DNA of 64,000 nt from contig NZ_AP024904.1 of the NCBI RefSeq assembly GCF_024347095.1, positions 620,001-684,000 on the forward strand, written 5' to 3'. The position numbers were made by a program, and so were the translations under genes. Positions 34,508 to 43,903 of this stretch are shown piece by piece; position 1 is the stretch's first letter; each line of letters opens with the position of its first letter. The DNA comes from Vibrio rhizosphaerae. Its GTDB lineage: Bacteria > Pseudomonadota > Gammaproteobacteria > Enterobacterales > Vibrionaceae. The notes below the pieces were generated by a model. It did no database searches and was not told the origin of the DNA. It worked only from the letters and a program-made list of their open reading frames with translations.

Positions 34508-36850
34508 ATGAATCAAAAGCGGTTAACTATCGCGACTATTATTAGTTGCGGTGTTATTGGATTGAGTGGTTGTTCGGTGAAGTCCGCTTCATCTGATAAT
34601 CATCCGAGTGTCCATTCAGAAAACTTACTCACCAATGGCCATTTTTCTCAGGGAACCGATGGATGGTGGGCCGCTGGCGCAACGCTGAAATCAAGCGATC
34701 AAATGGGATGTATTACCTTTGATAAAAAAGGAGCCAACCCATGGGATGTCATTTTAGGTCAATCCGGTCTTGCTCTGAAAAAAGGAGAAGTCTACCAAAT
34801 TCAATTTCAGGCGAAAGCTTACCAACCCATCAGTGTGAAAACACTGGTTCAACATGATGGTGCCCCCTACACCAGCTATTTCCTCAAAGATACAGCACTG
34901 AATCCAGAACTGCAGTCATTCCACTATACCTTTAAACCCTCAGCCAATGACGATAAAGTGCAACTTCAGTTTCAAATGGGAACGGCAAAACCAACCACGG
35001 TTTGTGTCAAAGATATCTCTCTGTCCGGTCCAAAATATGCCAAAAAGGTAAATCTCTCGAAGGTTCAGGTCAATCAAGTCGGCTACTTCGTCGATGGGCC
35101 GAAGCGTGCTGTGATTGTCACAAAGAAAACATCGCCTTTAGCGTGGAAACTGTTAGACGCGAACAATCATGAAGTTGCTCAGGGAAAAACGACCCCGTTT
35201 GGTCTCAATAAAGCCTCCGGTCAACCGGTTCAAATCATCGATTTCAGCGCAGTTCGCCAACCGGTCAGCAACGCAGTGCTCGAAGTCGACGGTCAACGTA
35301 GCCATCCTTTTACAATCGATAACTCGATTTACCGGAAAATGAAGTACGATGCGTTGTCCTTCTTCTACCAACAGCGAAGCGGCATTGATATTTTACCTGA
35401 GTACGTCCAGCGTAAAGATCTGGCCCGCCCGGCCGGACACCGTCCTGAGATCGTCACTTGTTTCAACCAAACGGATGCCAAAGGCAACGATTGGCCGGGA
35501 TGTGACTTTTCTTTAGATGTGACTGGCGGATGGTATGACGCAGGCGATCAAGGTAAGTACGTCGTCAACGGTGGTATTTCGGTCTGGACATTGATGAACT
35601 ACTACGAGCGAGAACAACTTGCCCATCCCAAACAGACCAGTGCATTTGCTGACGGTCAAGTGAAAATTCCTGAGAATCATAACAAATACAATGATTTGTT
35701 AGATGAATCCCGTTGGATGCTGAGCTTTATGATGGCCATGCAAGCACCTGATCATGCAAAAGTCTGGGTTCCGGTCGGCGACCAGTCCAAACAACTGAAT
35801 CATCTGAAACTGACCCAGATTGATGCCGGAGGCATGGTCTTCCACAAAGTTGCGGATGATGCATGGACAGGTATGCCACTCCCACCACACAAAGATCCGA
35901 GAAAACGTTTCTTAAGCTATCCGACCACGGCTGCAACACTGAACCTTGCAGCAACAGCGGCACAGTGTGCCCGCGTCTGGAAAGATTCAGATCCGACTTT
36001 TGCCAAACAGTGTCTTGTTTCAGCAGAAAGAGCCTGGAAAGCCGCGAACTTGCATAAAAATGTATTTGCTTATGACAACTTTGTAGGATCCGGCCCATAT
36101 GATGACACACAATTAGGTGATGAATTCTACTGGGCAGCCGCTGAGTTGTTTACCACCACAGGTAAAAAAGAGTATCGGGATGTTATCAAAGCTTCACCTT
36201 ACTATCTGACCACACCCAAAGGTGATGACAATGCAACCGGAGACCTTTATTGGCAAGGGATGAGCGCTGCGGGAACATTAACGCTGGCGCTGGTTCCCAA
36301 TCAATTACCCAAAGCAGACAAAGCAAAAGCACGGGCGAATGTGATTCATACTGCCGATATGTACCTGAGCGCCATTGCGAAAGAAGGTTATCACATCCCT
36401 TACAGTGCCACAGAGTACACATGGGGATCGAACTCTAATTTCATGAACCGGAGTATCTTCTTAGGCGTCGCGTATGACTTTACGCATGATCCGAAATACG
36501 CTGACGCGGTTATTGATGCAATGGACTATATTTTAGGCCGCAATCCACTTGATCAGTCTTATGTATCCGGTTATGGCAGTCGTCCTCTGATGAATCCGCA
36601 CCATCGTTTCTGGGCACATTCGATCGACAATCAGTCACCTCTCGTCCCACCGGGTGTGATTTCTGGTGGTCCGAACTCGATCAACTTCAGTGATCCGGTG
36701 GCATCTGCCATGAAAGGAAAATGTACCGGACAAATGTGTTGGAAAGATGATATCGGAGCATGGACCATGAACGAAGTCACGGTCAACTGGAACGCACCAT
36801 TCTTCTGGACCGTCAGCTTCCTTGATGATGTGCGCGCTGCCAATCAATAA
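34508..36850 (+). CDS. GH9 beta-glucanase, lipoprotein form
   Basis: 780 aa, same architecture as the GH9 at 17015: CBM4/9-like domain (~45-170), CelD_N Ig-like domain, GH9 barrel with GGWYDAGDQGKYV, NPHHRFWAHS and the acid in MNEVTVNWNA. The N-terminus differs: VIGLSGCSVKS carries a lipobox, so this copy should be anchored in the outer membrane while its paralogue is released. AAAGAGG lies 7 nt before the ATG. It is divergent from GH16 and ends at a strong bidirectional terminator. Confidence 0.94.
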   Translation: MNQKRLTIATIISCGVIGLSGCSVKSASSDNHPSVHSENLLTNGHFSQGTDGWWAAGATLKSSDQMGCITFDKKGANPWDVILGQSGLALKKGEVYQIQFQAKAYQPISVKTLVQHDGAPYTSYFLKDTALNPELQSFHYTFKPSANDDKVQLQFQMGTAKPTTVCVKDISLSGPKYAKKVNLSKVQVNQVGYFVDGPKRAVIVTKKTSPLAWKLLDANNHEVAQGKTTPFGLNKASGQPVQIIDFSAVRQPVSNAVLEVDGQRSHPFTIDNSIYRKMKYDALSFFYQQRSGIDILPEYVQRKDLARPAGHRPEIVTCFNQTDAKGNDWPGCDFSLDVTGGWYDAGDQGKYVVNGGISVWTLMNYYEREQLAHPKQTSAFADGQVKIPENHNKYNDLLDESRWMLSFMMAMQAPDHAKVWVPVGDQSKQLNHLKLTQIDAGGMVFHKVADDAWTGMPLPPHKDPRKRFLSYPTTAATLNLAATAAQCARVWKDSDPTFAKQCLVSAERAWKAANLHKNVFAYDNFVGSGPYDDTQLGDEFYWAAAELFTTTGKKEYRDVIKASPYYLTTPKGDDNATGDLYWQGMSAAGTLTLALVPNQLPKADKAKARANVIHTADMYLSAIAKEGYHIPYSATEYTWGSNSNFMNRSIFLGVAYDFTHDPKYADAVIDAMDYILGRNPLDQSYVSGYGSRPLMNPHHRFWAHSIDNQSPLVPPGVISGGPNSINFSDPVASAMKGKCTGQMCWKDDIGAWTMNEVTVNWNAPFFWTVSFLDDVRAANQ

Positions 36851-36887
36851 GGAACAAGACAGATAAATCATTAGTCTGACAATATAT

Positions 36888-36922
36888 AAAAGGCCGGAAA
36901 TATGATCTATTTCCGGCCTTTT
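36888..36922. terminator. Bidirectional terminator, GH9 / LacI gene
   Basis: AAAAGGCCGGAAATA (36888-36902), TGATC loop, then the exact complement TATTTCCGGCCTTTT (36908-36922). It lies between converging genes. Confidence 0.93.
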
Positions 36923-36971
36923 ATTGTCTGCAAAGATAATGGGATTGGCAGATATCATGCCAACAGCAGTG

Positions 36972-37991
36972 TTACTGATAACGAGACTTGGTCGATTCGC
37001 GGCTAATTAAGCTAATCGGTGGCAGCCGGACGACTTCGGTCTCCCCACTTAACAATTTCAAAATCGAGCGGGCACTAATTGCACCGAGTTCATCTAAAGG
37101 CTGGCGTAAAGTCGTCAGCGAAGGCGTGAAGTATGGCGACGTCGGAAGATCATCGAAACCGATCACCGACACATCTTCAGGAACTTTAAACCCGTGATCA
37201 TTCAATGCCTTAATCACACCATAAGCCGTTAAGTCGTTCGCAGCAAAGACCGCTGAAAAATAAGCTTTGGATTCAATCAGTTCTACCATCTTTTCATAAC
37301 CGGTCTTAATGCTGAAATCACCCTCTAATACGAGTTTATCTTTGAATCCAATCCCTGCCTCATCGAGTGCCTTTTTGTATCCTGCAAACCGTGAAATGGC
37401 ATCATCATGGTCTGCCAATCCTTTAATATGGGCTATATTCACATGGCCGAGCTGGATTAAATGTAAAGTCGCTAAATAACCGCCCAGCGTATTATCCAGC
37501 CGGATCGACTGAATGTTTTCTCCCTCAATGTTATATCCAACCGCGACGACCGGAATTTTTTCTGCACACTTCTGAATCAATTTTTTATCGACATTGCCGG
37601 AGATAATAATAATCGCATCGACATTACTCTTGAGCAGATAATCTAAAGAATGAGAAATCAGTGTCGCCTGCCAGCTATTCACAGAGATCAGAATCGAATA
37701 ACCATGATCAGCTAAAACCTTTTCCATATCAATGAGTAGACTACTGGCATACGGGCTATCAGGGTTTTGCACTAACACCCCAATCGTCATCGAACGCGTC
37801 TTTTCGAGCCGATCGACATGAATATGAGGTTTATACCCGAGAGCCCGAATCGCTTCTTCTATTTTGGCAGTCTTATCGTTGGAAACATAAGATGTTCGGT
37901 TAAAGTACCGGGAAACAGTACTGGGGGATACATTCGCGAGCTTCGCCACTTCATAAGCGGTAGGTGCCATGTTCTTATTAGTCTTATCCAT
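36972..37991 (-). CDS. LacI-family transcriptional regulator (first of two in the locus)
   Basis: 339 aa from the ATG at 37991 (AGG 6 nt upstream). HTH: TAYEVAKLANVSPSTVSRYFNR, with hinge-helix region LGYKPHIHVDRLEKTRS. The periplasmic-binding-protein-like sensor follows (GVLVQNPDSPY..., VIGFDDLPTSPYFTPSLTT). It lies between the GH9 and the GH116 gene, so a role as sugar-responsive repressor of the beta-glucan genes is likely. Its own upstream region holds a 20-bp perfect inverted repeat at 38112-38131. Confidence 0.92.
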   Translation of the reverse strand: MDKTNKNMAPTAYEVAKLANVSPSTVSRYFNRTSYVSNDKTAKIEEAIRALGYKPHIHVDRLEKTRSMTIGVLVQNPDSPYASSLLIDMEKVLADHGYSILISVNSWQATLISHSLDYLLKSNVDAIIIISGNVDKKLIQKCAEKIPVVAVGYNIEGENIQSIRLDNTLGGYLATLHLIQLGHVNIAHIKGLADHDDAISRFAGYKKALDEAGIGFKDKLVLEGDFSIKTGYEKMVELIESKAYFSAVFAANDLTAYGVIKALNDHGFKVPEDVSVIGFDDLPTSPYFTPSLTTLRQPLDELGAISARSILKLLSGETEVVRLPPISLISRESTKSRYQ

Positions 37992-38111
37992 AATCAACCT
38001 GTTTAATATTATTCTATCTACTCACATCAAACATATTTAGCATAAGTCACATACTCAAGTCACCTTAAGCTGTGTCAGATTATGCGTATATTCAACTTGC
38101 TTCATTTAAGA

Positions 38112-38131
38112 AATATTCCGGACGGAATATT
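38112..38131. promoter_or_regulatory. Perfect inverted repeat upstream of the LacI gene
   Basis: AATATTCCG-GA-CGGAATATT: two 9-bp arms with a 2-bp centre, 121 bp before the LacI start codon and about 30 bp from the GH116 terminator. The symmetry fits a dimeric regulator site; a hairpin with a 2-nt loop is less likely. Confidence 0.4.
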
Positions 38132-38163
38132 CCTGAATCACTTGAGGATATCAATCAGTGAGA

Positions 38164-38191
38164 ATAAGGGCTGTGTTTGCGCAGCCCTTAT
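38164..38191 (-). terminator. Terminator at the end of the long operon
   Basis: ATAAGGGCTG (38164-38173) pairs with CAGCCCTTAT (38182-38191). It lies 14 bp after the GH116 stop and followed on the minus strand by TCTCAC, so it lacks a good T tract. Confidence 0.6.
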
Positions 38192-38204
38192 AATGACGAC
38201 AGGA

Positions 38205-41200
38205 TTAACGATAAATATAAGAAAAAATCATTCCCGGCCTGAAATAACGACCCGCGGTATATTTCATACTTTGTCTGATGAGCCATGAATAAAGTGTTTC
38301 CACTTGTCTCTCATCTAAACCCTGACTGACAAATCCACGCATGAATTCCTCTTTCTCAGCGCGAAGGGTCGGACTCACACGTCCGTCTTCAAGCATTGCA
38401 TGAACCGATTTTAAAGCCTGCAAACACCGGGCGGCTTCTGTCTCATTCAATCCCAGTAATTGCTGTAAATCACTGGTGGTCACGTGGGCCGAGCCATTGA
38501 AACCTTCCGGTGCGGCAAACGGAATTTTTGCTGAATGATACAACGTATTATAAACCGTATTCAGTAATGTTTCGGCTTGCTGGTATTTCCCGGCTAGTTT
38601 CAAGGCACTGGCAACACTAAACTGAACACCGCCCCAGACATCCTGAGCCTGAAAAGCCTCATGCGGTGCGCCATCCGCCAGCGTCATATTTGCAACACCC
38701 AAATGAGGGCTATTTTTCAAGTAATTGGTTTCATAGATAAAATCAAGTGTCCGCTTGACGCGTTCCGGACTGAATAACCCATCCATTCCGATGAGTTTCA
38801 GATAAGTATCTGCAACTAACGCATCCCCGAAACTATTATCAGAATCTATCGCCATGCGCTGATATTCTTGGCTAAACGCCAGCGGAGCAGCGGTTAACAG
38901 TTGCGTTTTCTTTTGCACCCGCTGTTCAAACCGAGACAGCTCACTGTGTCGATCAACTTGGTTAAGATAGTCATTCAAGATCCGCGCATCGGTAATACGG
39001 TCACCGGACAGCGTCAGTCCTAACTGTTGGAGTGGCTGGTAGTCGTGACCAGTCAAGTGTTTCACTTGAATCGGCGTTGCTGAGAAATGGTAATACCCTT
39101 GCTGTTCATCCCACAAACTCTGCTCTAATGTTTCCAGAGCCGCATCCGCACGCTGCTGATATTCGTTTGACAGTTGCTCTTTTCCCATCATTTGGGCCAG
39201 TTGACTCGCAACCTGCAACCCGGCAACCCATAAACTCGCACAGTAGATCGCCACACCATGGGAAGAAAGATTATCAAATGTATCATCGGTACCATGCACT
39301 AACGGTAAGGTGTCACCGGCTTCGATCATCGCAGATAAATAATTGATACTTTCTTGCACCGCAGGCCAGCAAGCCTCAACGACTGCAAGATTGCCCGTTT
39401 CCTGATAATGGCGATAAACCATTAGAATAAATTTAGGTGCAAGGTCTTTCCATTCTTTGACATTGTGCCAGCTATAAGCATCTGGCTGGATATCAAACGG
39501 ACTGCCCAAATCATGAATTACGGCACCGTAAACAGCACGGACACCTACATATTTATCATCACTTACATCGGCAAAAGGCCGTTCGGCATATTCCCAATAA
39601 CGCCGTGGTGTCTCATCCTCGGACAAGATAGCTTGCGCAAATGCTTCCATGACTTTGCCGTCTAAGCGAGGCAACAAATAAAGAATGGCAAACGACCCAT
39701 AGAAATAAACGTCCAATGAATTGAAGAACGGATAATCCACACATTCTTTGACTAAAAACCGATCCTGACAATCCCACACCGTTGACTCAGCAAGAAACGA
39801 CAAGGTATTCATGGCCATAGTGGAGAAATTGACAGCGGTTTCCCGCGCTTTCATTTGTTGAGCAACCGTGTCATAAAGTGCAATTTGCTGCCGGATAATA
39901 CGCTCTTCAACGGACTCAAGTTGAGAAAGCATTTCTGTCACCATGCGTGTGGCTCTGTCCCGGGCCGGGAAAAAGCGACTGTAGGCTTTTTCAGAATGCC
40001 AGTCATCCAGCCAGATTTTACTGTGATCCATCACTTGTAAAAATCTTAAATCCAGCGACTCTCCGGGCTGTAATTCGACCTGAACAACCACCAGAGAAGA
40101 CAACGGCTCACGCCCCGTATAAGTACCACAATCAAAATAAGTATTGGTGCGCCCGATATTCAAGGCCGCCAGCAATGCTTCATCCAACTGTGAATCATAC
40201 AAAGTCGGCTTCACGGTAATCGTCACTTTCCCCGAATCGAGGTCCGCATGATTTGTCACGACCCCATATAGAACTTCGCCTTCAATATCAGCATGATATG
40301 GCGAGTCGCTGGTGAGACTGACCCCGATAAACTGCCGCTGTTGATCCCCTATCTTTGCAACACGGTGTCGCTGTTGAATCGCATTCCGCACCAGTGAACA
40401 GGATGAGTCCTGCACGCCTTGGCGACTTTTCCGATACGTTGAGCCAATCAGGTTGTCCAATGGCTGCGCCAACGTAATCAACTTGGTAACCCCGGAGCGG
40501 TTTTCTAAATGAAAGTGATTCCAGTGCAGCGGTAAAGCGCAAAGTTTTTCATCCTCTTTGACAATTGGAGAGACCACTTTCCGACTCACTTTCACATCAT
40601 CAAAACCGCTATATTCATACTGAGCCATCGGATAAAGCGCCTGATAGTGAATCGCTTCAGGTGCCATCCCGTCAATTTCAGCCGTATGACTCGATGTCAG
40701 AGATGACACCACGGCTGACCCATTCACCAGTAACCCGTTAAAAAACTCCATCGCCACCCACAGTTGGGTTTCCAGCGCCTGTGGTGCCTGACGAATTAAA
40801 TGCTGTGTTTTCTCGGTAAATTCAATCTGCCAGCGTTCAAACCGTGCCTGATTTTCCAGATAGAAATTTAAACCGCATAGCCCCTGTCGGATTCTTGATA
40901 AGGTGTTCTGTTCATCATCAACTTTGAGCTCAACACCGGAAAAAGTGACAGGATAAAAGGTCAGAAAGCGTGCTAAATCGTCGAGATGACGAATCCGAAG
41001 ATTATCGATATGCAGGTCATCCATGACCGATATATAAAAATCATTAAAATTAATCTGTTCTTGTGAACAATCAATATAAATACCGGGAATAAAACTAAAA
41101 TTAGGCGTTTCGCCTTTTGGGGTCAGCGTAAATGTTGAACCAATACCCCCGACTGCCATTCCCGTATTTTCTGGCGTGGTAGAGACCGGCGTATACCACG

Positions 41201-41288
41201 GCTGAAGAAATTCAACCGCCTCGCCTTGACTACAGAGTTCACTCGCAAGTCCATAATAACTTGTATACGGTATTTTGTTATTCATCAT
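38205..41288 (-). CDS. GH116-family glycoside hydrolase (GBA2-type), cytoplasmic
   Basis: 1027 aa, no signal peptide. The N-terminal beta-rich domain opens with MAVGGIGSTFTLTPKGETP, like the GBA2_N region. The C-terminal (alpha/alpha)6 domain has DVYFYGSFAILYLLPRLDG, HDLGSPFDIQPDAYSW, EWKDLAPKFILMVYRHY and HGTDDTFDNLSSHGVAIYCASLW, the conserved landmarks of GH116 beta-glucosidases/beta-xylosidases. I did not assign the catalytic Glu/Asp individually. As last gene of the ABC importer run it should cleave imported beta-gluco-oligosaccharides. A large palindrome separates it from GH94. Confidence 0.78.
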   Translation of the reverse strand: MMNNKIPYTSYYGLASELCSQGEAVEFLQPWYTPVSTTPENTGMAVGGIGSTFTLTPKGETPNFSFIPGIYIDCSQEQINFNDFYISVMDDLHIDNLRIRHLDDLARFLTFYPVTFSGVELKVDDEQNTLSRIRQGLCGLNFYLENQARFERWQIEFTEKTQHLIRQAPQALETQLWVAMEFFNGLLVNGSAVVSSLTSSHTAEIDGMAPEAIHYQALYPMAQYEYSGFDDVKVSRKVVSPIVKEDEKLCALPLHWNHFHLENRSGVTKLITLAQPLDNLIGSTYRKSRQGVQDSSCSLVRNAIQQRHRVAKIGDQQRQFIGVSLTSDSPYHADIEGEVLYGVVTNHADLDSGKVTITVKPTLYDSQLDEALLAALNIGRTNTYFDCGTYTGREPLSSLVVVQVELQPGESLDLRFLQVMDHSKIWLDDWHSEKAYSRFFPARDRATRMVTEMLSQLESVEERIIRQQIALYDTVAQQMKARETAVNFSTMAMNTLSFLAESTVWDCQDRFLVKECVDYPFFNSLDVYFYGSFAILYLLPRLDGKVMEAFAQAILSEDETPRRYWEYAERPFADVSDDKYVGVRAVYGAVIHDLGSPFDIQPDAYSWHNVKEWKDLAPKFILMVYRHYQETGNLAVVEACWPAVQESINYLSAMIEAGDTLPLVHGTDDTFDNLSSHGVAIYCASLWVAGLQVASQLAQMMGKEQLSNEYQQRADAALETLEQSLWDEQQGYYHFSATPIQVKHLTGHDYQPLQQLGLTLSGDRITDARILNDYLNQVDRHSELSRFEQRVQKKTQLLTAAPLAFSQEYQRMAIDSDNSFGDALVADTYLKLIGMDGLFSPERVKRTLDFIYETNYLKNSPHLGVANMTLADGAPHEAFQAQDVWGGVQFSVASALKLAGKYQQAETLLNTVYNTLYHSAKIPFAAPEGFNGSAHVTTSDLQQLLGLNETEAARCLQALKSVHAMLEDGRVSPTLRAEKEEFMRGFVSQGLDERQVETLYSWLIRQSMKYTAGRYFRPGMIFSYIYR

Positions 41289-41352
41289 TCATATCCATCG
41301 TAATTTTATATTCCACGCGATTGAAAAATATTTATTATGTATTTTGAGATGG

Positions 41353-41374
41353 AAGGGCACATCGATGTGCCCTT
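41353..41374. terminator. Palindromic hairpin between GH94 and GH116 genes
   Basis: AAGGGCACAT and its complement make a 22-bp perfect palindrome (41353-41374) just past the GH94 stop. With no T tract on the minus strand it is more likely to protect mRNA or reduce read-through than to terminate fully. Confidence 0.6.
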
Positions 41375-41394
41375 TATTTATCATTCGCCTGATA

Positions 41395-43809
41395 TCATTG
41401 GCCTAAAGTAATCTCAATGTGATGTACGCCATCGGTAAATATCGGTGCTTTATTGCCGTCAATCACAGTCCCATCGACACGCATCTCTGTGACACCGCGG
41501 CTGACTTGATGCGGATTGGCAACATGAATCTGGTAAATCGCCCCGCGGAATTTCCGCTGTACGGAAAATTCAGGCCAGTCTTTCGGGATACAGGGATCCA
41601 CCACTAAACCATCGATTTCAGGCCGCACCCCTAAGATCCACTGTGTCCCTGCGACGTAGGTCCATGACGAAGTACCGGATAGCCATGCATTACGACCTAA
41701 GCCAAACTGTGGATGCTCGTCTCCCAATATATTTTGCGGATAACAGTAGGGCTCAGACTCAAACACCTCGATCTGATCATTCTTAGAGGCAGGATTGATT
41801 TGACGGTAATACTGATACGCACGATCCCCATGACCGACTTTGGTTTCCGCAATCATCATCCATGGATTCGCGTGCAAGAAGATACCGCCATTCTCTTTTG
41901 CGCCGGGTGGATAGGTAGAAACGCCACCCAATTCAGGTGAAAATCCGTTATACCCGGGCGTAGAAAGCTTAATGCCATTCGCGGTATTTAATTTGCGATG
42001 GACAGAATCCAGCGCTTGCGTCGCCCGCTCAGGGGTTGCAAATCCAGAAATCACCGACCAGCTTTGCCCATTGGTATAGATCTGCCCTTGAGCATTGGTA
42101 TGCGATCCGATTGGTGTGCCCTTCTCATCAAAGTAACGGACGAACCACTCCCCGTCCCAACCATGCTGATTGACAATCTGTTGCATCTGTTCATATTGAC
42201 GTTGATAACGCTGTGCGAGTGATGTCTCACCCCGCAGTTGACACAGGTCGAGCATGTCCAACAGCGCTTTACCGTACATATTGGCGACCATCAGTGACTC
42301 AGCGCCCGTCGGCAAATTCACCGTATCATTCCAGTCGGCAAACCCGAGTAGCGGTAAACCATGCTGACCGGTATGGGTTTCCGTAAACTGGATGGCCCGG
42401 CACAAATGATCCCATACGGTGCCTGACTCAATCGGCTTGCCCTGCTTATCTTTTTGATAGTAAGGAATCTCTTGATTGAGGAAATCCGCATTGCCTGTTT
42501 CTTTGATGTATTGAGTGACCGCATAGATGATCCACAGATGGTCATCGCCGTAGTAATCCGGGCGATCTTCTTCTTCACGTGAGTCACCGGCATTGGCTTC
42601 CATTGTCGAAGGAAAGAACTGATGCATCGCGGAACCATCGGTATTCTGCACCGAGAGTAGCCGCTCGATAAACTCCCGGGCTTCTTCCGGCATGTGGGCC
42701 ATCACACCGAGAATATCCTGTGATGAATCGCGGAACCCGATTCCACGCGCACCATAGCCCAGTTGATACAACGATAAATAACGAGACCAGTTTTTGGTGG
42801 TATGACACTGACGTGGATTATGCACATTCAACATCGAGTTCATCGCCGCATCCGGTGTCGTTACTTGAATCGCCGATAGATAGTCATCCCAGAACTCGCC
42901 CAGTTCGGCAAAAGCCTGATCAACCACTTGATGATCGCGATATTTATCTAACATCGGTTGTGCAGCCTCAAGACTTGCCATTTGCGTTAGCTGCACCACC
43001 GTCCGCTCGCTTTGCTGAGGCTTCAGCCAGCCTAAACGTAAATTCAGCGCACCAATATTGTCGCCGCGTAAGCACTCGCTGTTGGTCAGTTCAGCACCAT
43101 TGAGAGCTTCAGGAGCGGCCCAGCTCCCATATCCGTGATTCCCCAAGAACTTCTGGCGATCACCATCAAATGATGTTGCTGGTCGATCAGCGGTTAATAA
43201 ATTCACCGCGTAGTCTCGCTTCATGAAAGCATACTGTTCCAGAACAGTATGTCCCTGCGCTTGCTGATGCGCTTTCAGAATCATTGTCTGAGGAACCCAA
43301 TCGGCATTGACCAGTTGCTTTAATGCATCAAAGTGGGTGAATTCAACAACCGGAATCACATCGACATGTAAATCAGCACCGGAAATATTGGTGATTTTAA
43401 TATCTTGCAGTAAGACCGGATCTTGTTTCGGTACAAAGAAAGTACACTCGCAGCGTACTCCATAAGCTTCTGCAGTAATGGTGGTGTAAGACAGACCGGT
43501 ATGATTTTCAAATTGATCCAACGGCTTCAGTGTCGGGGTATAAAAAGGCGAGAAGATCGTGACCTCCCCGTCTTGATTACGAACTTTTAAATAGATCGTC
43601 GAGCCTTTAAAATCGGCATTGGGCATCTGGGCAATATATTTGGTGATTCGATTCAGTGCGGGATCACCTTTACAAAGTAAAATACCGCCATTGCTATCGA
43701 CTAAACCACCGAAATTTAAAGTTCCTACATAATTACACCATTTAATGGGTGTACAAGGTGTTGTGGCCACATATTCTTTATTTTTATCGTCAAAATATCC
43801 GAATTTCAT
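41395..43809 (-). CDS. GH94 family phosphorylase (cellobiose phosphorylase-like)
   Basis: 804 aa, the length of cellobiose/chitobiose phosphorylases. Opens MKFGYFDDKNKEYVATTP, the family start. The N-terminal beta-sandwich is followed by an (alpha/alpha)6 barrel with the general acid Asp in GFADWNDTVNLP (~residue 490). GH94 enzymes split beta-glucobiose or longer chains with phosphate, giving glucose 1-phosphate. Whether this one prefers cellobiose, laminaribiose or cellodextrins cannot be read by eye. There is no signal peptide, so it is cytoplasmic. AGGG lies before the ATG at 43809. Confidence 0.9.
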   Translation of the reverse strand: MKFGYFDDKNKEYVATTPCTPIKWCNYVGTLNFGGLVDSNGGILLCKGDPALNRITKYIAQMPNADFKGSTIYLKVRNQDGEVTIFSPFYTPTLKPLDQFENHTGLSYTTITAEAYGVRCECTFFVPKQDPVLLQDIKITNISGADLHVDVIPVVEFTHFDALKQLVNADWVPQTMILKAHQQAQGHTVLEQYAFMKRDYAVNLLTADRPATSFDGDRQKFLGNHGYGSWAAPEALNGAELTNSECLRGDNIGALNLRLGWLKPQQSERTVVQLTQMASLEAAQPMLDKYRDHQVVDQAFAELGEFWDDYLSAIQVTTPDAAMNSMLNVHNPRQCHTTKNWSRYLSLYQLGYGARGIGFRDSSQDILGVMAHMPEEAREFIERLLSVQNTDGSAMHQFFPSTMEANAGDSREEEDRPDYYGDDHLWIIYAVTQYIKETGNADFLNQEIPYYQKDKQGKPIESGTVWDHLCRAIQFTETHTGQHGLPLLGFADWNDTVNLPTGAESLMVANMYGKALLDMLDLCQLRGETSLAQRYQRQYEQMQQIVNQHGWDGEWFVRYFDEKGTPIGSHTNAQGQIYTNGQSWSVISGFATPERATQALDSVHRKLNTANGIKLSTPGYNGFSPELGGVSTYPPGAKENGGIFLHANPWMMIAETKVGHGDRAYQYYRQINPASKNDQIEVFESEPYCYPQNILGDEHPQFGLGRNAWLSGTSSWTYVAGTQWILGVRPEIDGLVVDPCIPKDWPEFSVQRKFRGAIYQIHVANPHQVSRGVTEMRVDGTVIDGNKAPIFTDGVHHIEITLGQ

Positions 43810-43903
43810 GATGACTATCCCTAGCTTCCTTTATTGATAAAGGAAGCAATTGATTTAAATATATTGTAATTTTTAAAGCTAATTAATATTTAAAATAGCG
43901 GCA

